The notes under the pieces were generated by a model, which ran no database searches, was not told where the DNA came from, and saw only the letters and a list, made by a program, of their open reading frames with translations. 64,000 bases of DNA from an uncultured Sphingomonadales bacterium (GTDB lineage Bacteria > Pseudomonadota > Alphaproteobacteria > Sphingomonadales > Sphingomonadaceae): the NCBI GenBank assembly GCA_903821605.1, contig CAIJLZ010000017.1, forward strand, positions 117,853 to 181,852, written 5' to 3'. The position numbers were made by a program, and so were the translations under genes. Shown here piece by piece: positions 60,039-64,000 of the stretch (its first letter is position 1; the number at the start of each line of letters is the position of its first letter).

Positions 60039-61703
60039 ATGACGATCAAGGCAGAGGAACTGACGCTTGGAGGCCAATTGGCGCGGGCGGTGGCGATGCG
60101 CAGCGATGGCGAGGCGCTGGTCTATGATGGCCGCCGCGCCAGCTGGGCGGAATTGCAGGAACAGGTGATCGAACGCGCCCGCAGCCTGATCGGCCTTGGG
60201 GTCCGACCGGGCGATCATGTCGGGCTCTTGATGCCCAATTGTTACGATTATGTCGTGCTTTACTACGCGATCAATCTCATCGGTGGCGTCGCGGTGCTGC
60301 TCAATGCGCGCTATCGTGCCGATGACCTCGCTTATGTCATCCCGAAGGCAAATATCCGCGTACTGATTATCGGCGGCCAGCAATGGCAGCATTGTGATTA
60401 TCGCCCGCTGCTCCAGCGCATCCTGCCGGGCCTTGCCGCATGGCGCGGCGGGCCGCTGCAATTGCCAGAAGCCTCCGCACTCGACCTGCTGGTCGAACTG
60501 GGCGATCAACGGCCGGGCCAATGGCCTGCGGATGAGGCGTTTACCGCCGCCGCGCTGGGCGTGGATCGGGCCGAGGTGCTGGCGCTTGCCGCCACCGTAT
60601 CACCGGATCAGATCGGGCTGTTGATCTTCAGCTCCGGCACGACGGCCCATCCCAAGGCGTGCATGCTCAATCATCGCTCCTTGGCGCTGACCGGCGCGGC
60701 CTTGGCCGAACGGTTCGAACTGACAGGACAGGATGTGATCTGGGACCCGCTACCGTTGTTCCATATGTCGACGATCCTGCCACTGGCCGCCTGTCGCGCC
60801 TCGGGCGCATGTTTTATTGGCATGGGCTATTTCGAAGCGGATAGCGCGATGGCGCTGTTGATCAAGGAACGGCCAACTGTGCATTATGCGGGCTTCCCGG
60901 CGATTATCGGGGCGCTAATCAGCCACCCGCAATTTGCGGCCTATGATCAGTCCCGGCTGCGGATCAACCATGTCGTCGGCCCACCCGATCTGTTGCGGCG
61001 CTACGCCGGCCATTTTCCGGGCGCGGTGCCGGTCAACAGCTATGGCCTGACCGAGGCATCGGGCGTGCCTTGCTATAGCCGGTTGGATGAGGAGCGCGCA
61101 TTGCTGTTCACCACCAACGGCCATTTGTTCGATGGTATGGAAGCGAAGATCATCGACGATGAAGGCCACGAAGTGGCGGAAGGGCAGGCGGGTGAAATCT
61201 GCCTGCGCGGCTTTGCGATTTTCCCCGGTTATTATGACGATGCGGACGCGACGGCCAAGGCGGTGGATGCCGAGGGCTGGCTTCATACCGGCGACCTTGG
61301 TTCGCGCGCACCGGGAGGGCGACTGGTCTATTCGGGCAGGCTGAAGGACATGCTCAAGATCGGTGGCGAGAATGTCGCGGCGATTGAGCTGGAAAGCTTC
61401 CTGATGACCCATCCGGCGATCCGCATGGCACAGGTCATCGGCGTGCCGGATGAACGGCTGATGGAAGTCGCTGCCGTGTTTATCGAGCTGGAGCCGGGCC
61501 AACGGCTGCGGGGGCAGGAGGTGGTCGCCTACTGCCTTGACCGGATCGCGAGCTACAAAATCCCGCGCTATGTCCGCTTTGTTGAAAGCTGGCCGATGAG
61601 CGCCACCAAGGTGCAGAAGTTCCAGCTTCGCCAAGGGTTCATCCCGACCGGGCGGATCGAACCGAAATTATTGCGTCGCGAGGCCCCAAGCCCGGTGTGC
61701 TGA
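60039..61703 (+). CDS. Acyl-CoA ligase (AMP-dependent synthetase)
   Basis: 554 residues. P-loop LIFSSGTTAHPKACMLNH, then YGLTEASGVP, GWLHTGDLGSRA, GRLKDMLKIGGENVAAIELE and the C-terminal MSATKVQKFQLR with the catalytic Lys. GGAGAGGATAAGG precedes ATG 60039. It is similar in design to the ligase at 52327. It follows the flavoprotein gene by 33 bases and ends before a strong terminator. Confidence 0.94.
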   Translation: MTIKAEELTLGGQLARAVAMRSDGEALVYDGRRASWAELQEQVIERARSLIGLGVRPGDHVGLLMPNCYDYVVLYYAINLIGGVAVLLNARYRADDLAYVIPKANIRVLIIGGQQWQHCDYRPLLQRILPGLAAWRGGPLQLPEASALDLLVELGDQRPGQWPADEAFTAAALGVDRAEVLALAATVSPDQIGLLIFSSGTTAHPKACMLNHRSLALTGAALAERFELTGQDVIWDPLPLFHMSTILPLAACRASGACFIGMGYFEADSAMALLIKERPTVHYAGFPAIIGALISHPQFAAYDQSRLRINHVVGPPDLLRRYAGHFPGAVPVNSYGLTEASGVPCYSRLDEERALLFTTNGHLFDGMEAKIIDDEGHEVAEGQAGEICLRGFAIFPGYYDDADATAKAVDAEGWLHTGDLGSRAPGGRLVYSGRLKDMLKIGGENVAAIELESFLMTHPAIRMAQVIGVPDERLMEVAAVFIELEPGQRLRGQEVVAYCLDRIASYKIPRYVRFVESWPMSATKVQKFQLRQGFIPTGRIEPKLLRREAPSPVC

Positions 61704-61716
61704 TCCCCGCCTGCGG

Positions 61717-61747
61717 CCGCGCCGGTCGATTTGGACGACCGGCGCGG
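61717..61747. terminator. Rho-independent terminator hairpin
   Basis: A perfect 12-base stem, CCGCGCCGGTCG with CGACCGGCGCGG, closes a seven-base loop and is followed by TTT. It lies between the ends of the ligase (plus) and the old-yellow-enzyme gene (minus). Confidence 0.85.
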
Positions 61748-61751
61748 TTTG

Positions 61752-62864
61752 TCAGTAAAGAGTTTCCATCATCAAATCGCGCGAATAGGGTTTCAATTCG
61801 CTGATACGGCCCGATTGTACTTTTTCAAGCCACTGCGGGTCGCTGAGCAACGCACGGCCGACCGCCACCATATCGAAATCGCCACGATCAAACCGACGCG
61901 CCAGTTCGTTCAGCGATTTGAGGCTGGGAACCGATTCCCCTTCCACAAAATCAGCCATCAAGTCGCGATCAAGGCCCACGGAACCGACAGTGATCGTTGC
62001 CTTGCCGGTCACTTTTTTCGCCCAGCCCGCAAGGTTGAGGTCGCTTTCGGCAAAGGTCGGTTCCCAAAAGCGGCGATCCGAACAGTGGAAGATATCCACC
62101 CCGGCATCGGCGAGCGGCAATAGCCAGCGTTCCATTTCCTGCGGGTTATGGGCGATTTTCGCCTCGTACATATAGGTCTTCCACTGCGATATCCGGAAGA
62201 TGATGGCATAATCCGGGCCAACTGCCTGACGCACCGCCTCGATCACTTCGACCGTGAAACGCACCCGGTCGGCGATATCCGGACCACCGTAACGATCGGT
62301 GCGACGGTTGGTCAGTTCCCAGAAGAACTGATCGAAGAGATAGCCATGCGCCCCGTGCAATTCAACGGCGTCACAGCCAATCCGTTTGGCGTCGGCGGCC
62401 CCACGGGCGAACGAGGCGATGACATCGGCGATGTCCTGTTCGCTCATCACACGGCCACCCTGCACATCCGGACCGACGATGCCAGACGGGCTTTCCAGCG
62501 GGGCGTGAGGGGAATCGGGGAAGTTGAAGTCCTCGCAACCACCAACATGCCAAAGCTGCGGCACGATGGCACCCCCGGCGGCATGGACATCGGCTCGCAC
62601 CTTGTCCCATGCGGCGAGGGCTTCCGCGCCCCAGAAGCGCGGCACCGTATCGGCCGCGACCGATTCCACGCGGTCGATGGCCACGGCCTCGGTGATCACC
62701 GTGCCGATACCACCTTCGATGCGGCGGCGATAATAATCGATGGAGGCGTCGGCCAAAATGCCATTTGGCGCAAAATAGCGCGACATCGGGGCCATGGCAA
62801 AACGGTTTCGGGCGCGGAATGACTTGCATTCAAACGGCGCCATAAATGCGTCCAACACGCTCAT
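61752..62864 (-). CDS. NADH:flavin oxidoreductase, old yellow enzyme family
   Basis: 370 residues of TIM-barrel OYE type: RNRFAMAPMSRYFAPNGILA at the start, VPQLWHVGG, CDAVELHGAHGYLFDQFFWE, RTDRYGG, and FDMVAVGRALLSDPQW at the phosphate end. It would reduce an activated C=C (enone or enoate) with FMN and NAD(P)H. GCGAGGAAT precedes ATG 62864. It is leftward, facing the ligase across a terminator; 73 bases separate it from the upstream hydrolase. Confidence 0.93.
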   Translation of the reverse strand: MSVLDAFMAPFECKSFRARNRFAMAPMSRYFAPNGILADASIDYYRRRIEGGIGTVITEAVAIDRVESVAADTVPRFWGAEALAAWDKVRADVHAAGGAIVPQLWHVGGCEDFNFPDSPHAPLESPSGIVGPDVQGGRVMSEQDIADVIASFARGAADAKRIGCDAVELHGAHGYLFDQFFWELTNRRTDRYGGPDIADRVRFTVEVIEAVRQAVGPDYAIIFRISQWKTYMYEAKIAHNPQEMERWLLPLADAGVDIFHCSDRRFWEPTFAESDLNLAGWAKKVTGKATITVGSVGLDRDLMADFVEGESVPSLKSLNELARRFDRGDFDMVAVGRALLSDPQWLEKVQSGRISELKPYSRDLMMETLY

Positions 62865-62937
62865 ACAATTCCTCGCCAGTTTATTTTCTTAAAGGGAAAT
62901 ACGCAGTTACCCGACGATCAGGCCGTTTATGACCCGG

Positions 62938-63747
62938 TCATGAGCGGATTCCGTTCAGGAAGTCTAACAACGCGGCCATATAGGCCGGGCCATCCTCGAT
63001 GAACGGGGCATGGCCGCAATCTTCGAAATTGACAAGTCGACCGTCGCGCGCGTGTTTAGCGGCCTCAATCCCGACTTCGGGTTGCAGGATCACATCCTTG
63101 CCGCCGACGATCGACAGCACCGGGATCGCGAGTTTCGCGAGCAGCGCGCGTTGATCGAGGTCGGCAAGGTCGAGCAGGGATTTCACCACATCGGGGCCAG
63201 CATCCATGAAGATCGACCACATCCAGTCAAGCGCTGGCTGGCCAACATCTTTGGCACATACGCCTTGGGCTAGCCCCTTGAAAAACGCGGCCCGGTTGGC
63301 GCTGATCGCCCCCGGCATGGCGAGGAGATTTTCGCGCTCGCCACCATAGGGGAAGTCATCGGTGCGGGTGAAGCGCGGTGAGGCGCCGCAGGTCAGCACC
63401 AAAGCGGCCGCCCGTTCGCCCAGACGCTGTGCGGCTTCGGCAGCGATGGCACCACCCAGCGACCAGCCATTCAGTACCACCGGGCGCAAGCCGCGTTGCC
63501 GGACAATACCCTCGACATCGCTGGCAATCGCGTTGACCGATAGATCGTCGAAATCGCGATCCGACTGACCGCAGCCGCGATGATCGATAGTCAAGACTTC
63601 ATGACCAGCCGCTTTGAGCGCTTCAATCGTGTCGACCCAGACTCGGCTCGACATGCCCCAGCCATGAATGAGGAACACGGGGGATTTCGGCCCATGATAA
63701 TGTTCGAAATAGACGCGTCGGCCGTCTCCTGCCTCATAATAGGCCAT
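62938..63747 (-). CDS. Alpha/beta-fold hydrolase
   Basis: 269 residues. LIHGWGMSSRVW is the oxyanion-hole segment, GWSLGG holds the nucleophile S96, VGGKDVILQ has the Asp near residue 220, and DCGHAPFIEDGP has the His. GGAGGAGATATCC precedes ATG 63747. Family members include meta-cleavage product hydrolases, enol-lactonases and esterases. It is 15 bases after a SnoaL gene on the same strand, so a two-gene or longer unit is likely. Confidence 0.92.
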   Translation of the reverse strand: MAYYEAGDGRRVYFEHYHGPKSPVFLIHGWGMSSRVWVDTIEALKAAGHEVLTIDHRGCGQSDRDFDDLSVNAIASDVEGIVRQRGLRPVVLNGWSLGGAIAAEAAQRLGERAAALVLTCGASPRFTRTDDFPYGGERENLLAMPGAISANRAAFFKGLAQGVCAKDVGQPALDWMWSIFMDAGPDVVKSLLDLADLDQRALLAKLAIPVLSIVGGKDVILQPEVGIEAAKHARDGRLVNFEDCGHAPFIEDGPAYMAALLDFLNGIRS

Positions 63748-63762
63748 GGATATCTCCTCCGA

Positions 63763-64000
63763 TTATTGCGGTGGCGCCAGCGTGATGCCGACCAACGGGC
63801 TGAAATGGTGCATCTTCATATGGCGATGGACGATTTTCCAGACGCCGTTGCGCCGTTCGAACTGGTCGGTATAGGTCGCGGCGACGGTCTGCGCCTGATT
63901 ATCGCTGGTCGTGCCGATACAATCCACATCGCAAATGCCCTCGGCATGGTCGCGGTCAGGGAAGATGACGCGGAGATTGGTCGTGTAATGAGTGGATTGC
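63763..64000 (-). CDS. SnoaL-like (NTF2-fold) protein, 5' end cut off by the window
   Basis: The last 78 codons of a leftward gene whose start lies beyond the window edge. The frame reads STHYTTNLRVIFPDRDHAEG, then TVAATYTDQFERRNGVWKIV and HRHMKMHHFSPLVG to TAA at 63763-63765. The pattern DxFxRxxGxWKIxHR is the C-terminal part of the SnoaL_4 family. It is the fifth such protein here and sits 15 bases upstream of the alpha/beta hydrolase. Confidence 0.8.
   Translation of the reverse strand, partial: QSTHYTTNLRVIFPDRDHAEGICDVDCIGTTSDNQAQTVAATYTDQFERRNGVWKIVHRHMKMHHFSPLVGITLAPPQ

Noticed and set aside
1..64000. CRISPR arrays, tRNA or rRNA genes, insertion sequences, integrase or phage genes
   Set aside because: Looked for on both strands; no regularly spaced repeats, cloverleaf-type sequences, transposase motifs or phage structural proteins were seen.

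Overview
The window reads as a catabolic and accessory region of a sphingomonad-type alphaproteobacterium. The basis is high GC, two large TonB-dependent receptors with the VVTARRR-type plug start common in Sphingomonadales, and paired hairpin repeats of the CCCTGAACTTGGTTCAGGG kind that are common in sphingomonad genomes. The taxonomic call is inference. No rRNA, tRNA, CRISPR array, transposase or integrase was seen.

Layout. 0-11 kb: the 3' part of an APC amino-acid permease; a leftward operon of exported M20 peptidase, Rieske oxygenase and phytoene-dehydrogenase-like FAD enzyme with 4-base overlaps; a TetR gene; a leftward operon of M24 peptidase, E1 alpha, E1 beta and a stand-alone lipoyl domain; a divergent TPR/2OG-oxygenase gene. 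11-20 kb: TonB receptor, two tandem cupins, a SnoaL-like protein, and a leftward CoA operon (CaiB-type CoA-transferase, DUF35 protein, thiolase-like protein, then an AhpD-like protein). 19-31 kb: a TetR regulator, three SDRs, two Rieske oxygenases, two ABM-domain proteins, a second TonB receptor and a PQQ/haem c dehydrogenase. 31-46 kb: azoreductase, ferredoxin-NADP reductase, two LysR regulators, ATP-grasp, crotonase, an acyl-CoA dehydrogenase pair, MBL hydrolase, two SnoaL-like proteins, two MDR reductases, GNAT, NmrA-like and VOC proteins. 46-58 kb: three more Rieske oxygenases, SnoaL, TetR, crotonase, a decayed HigBA toxin-antitoxin pair, acyl-CoA ligase, SDR, TesB thioesterase and MaoC hydratase. 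58-64 kb: a second copy of the 20 kb TetR, a KstD-like flavoprotein, a second acyl-CoA ligase, an old-yellow-enzyme homologue, an alpha/beta hydrolase and a cut-off SnoaL gene.

How it may work together. The receptors would import a scarce hydrophobic or aromatic compound. Rieske oxygenases, SDRs and flavoproteins would oxidise it. CoA ligases, acyl-CoA dehydrogenases, MaoC/crotonase hydratases, a thiolase-like/DUF35 pair and a thioesterase would shorten the acyl-CoA products. The strongest new signal is a palindromic operator, AAACAnnCATGnnTGTTT. It occurs exactly or nearly so in seven intergenic sites from 13.8 to 55.0 kb, in front of both receptors, one tetR, several SDRs, a ligase and two Rieske genes. 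Two TetR paralogues with identical recognition helices are the natural candidates to bind it. The substrate cannot be named from sequence alone.
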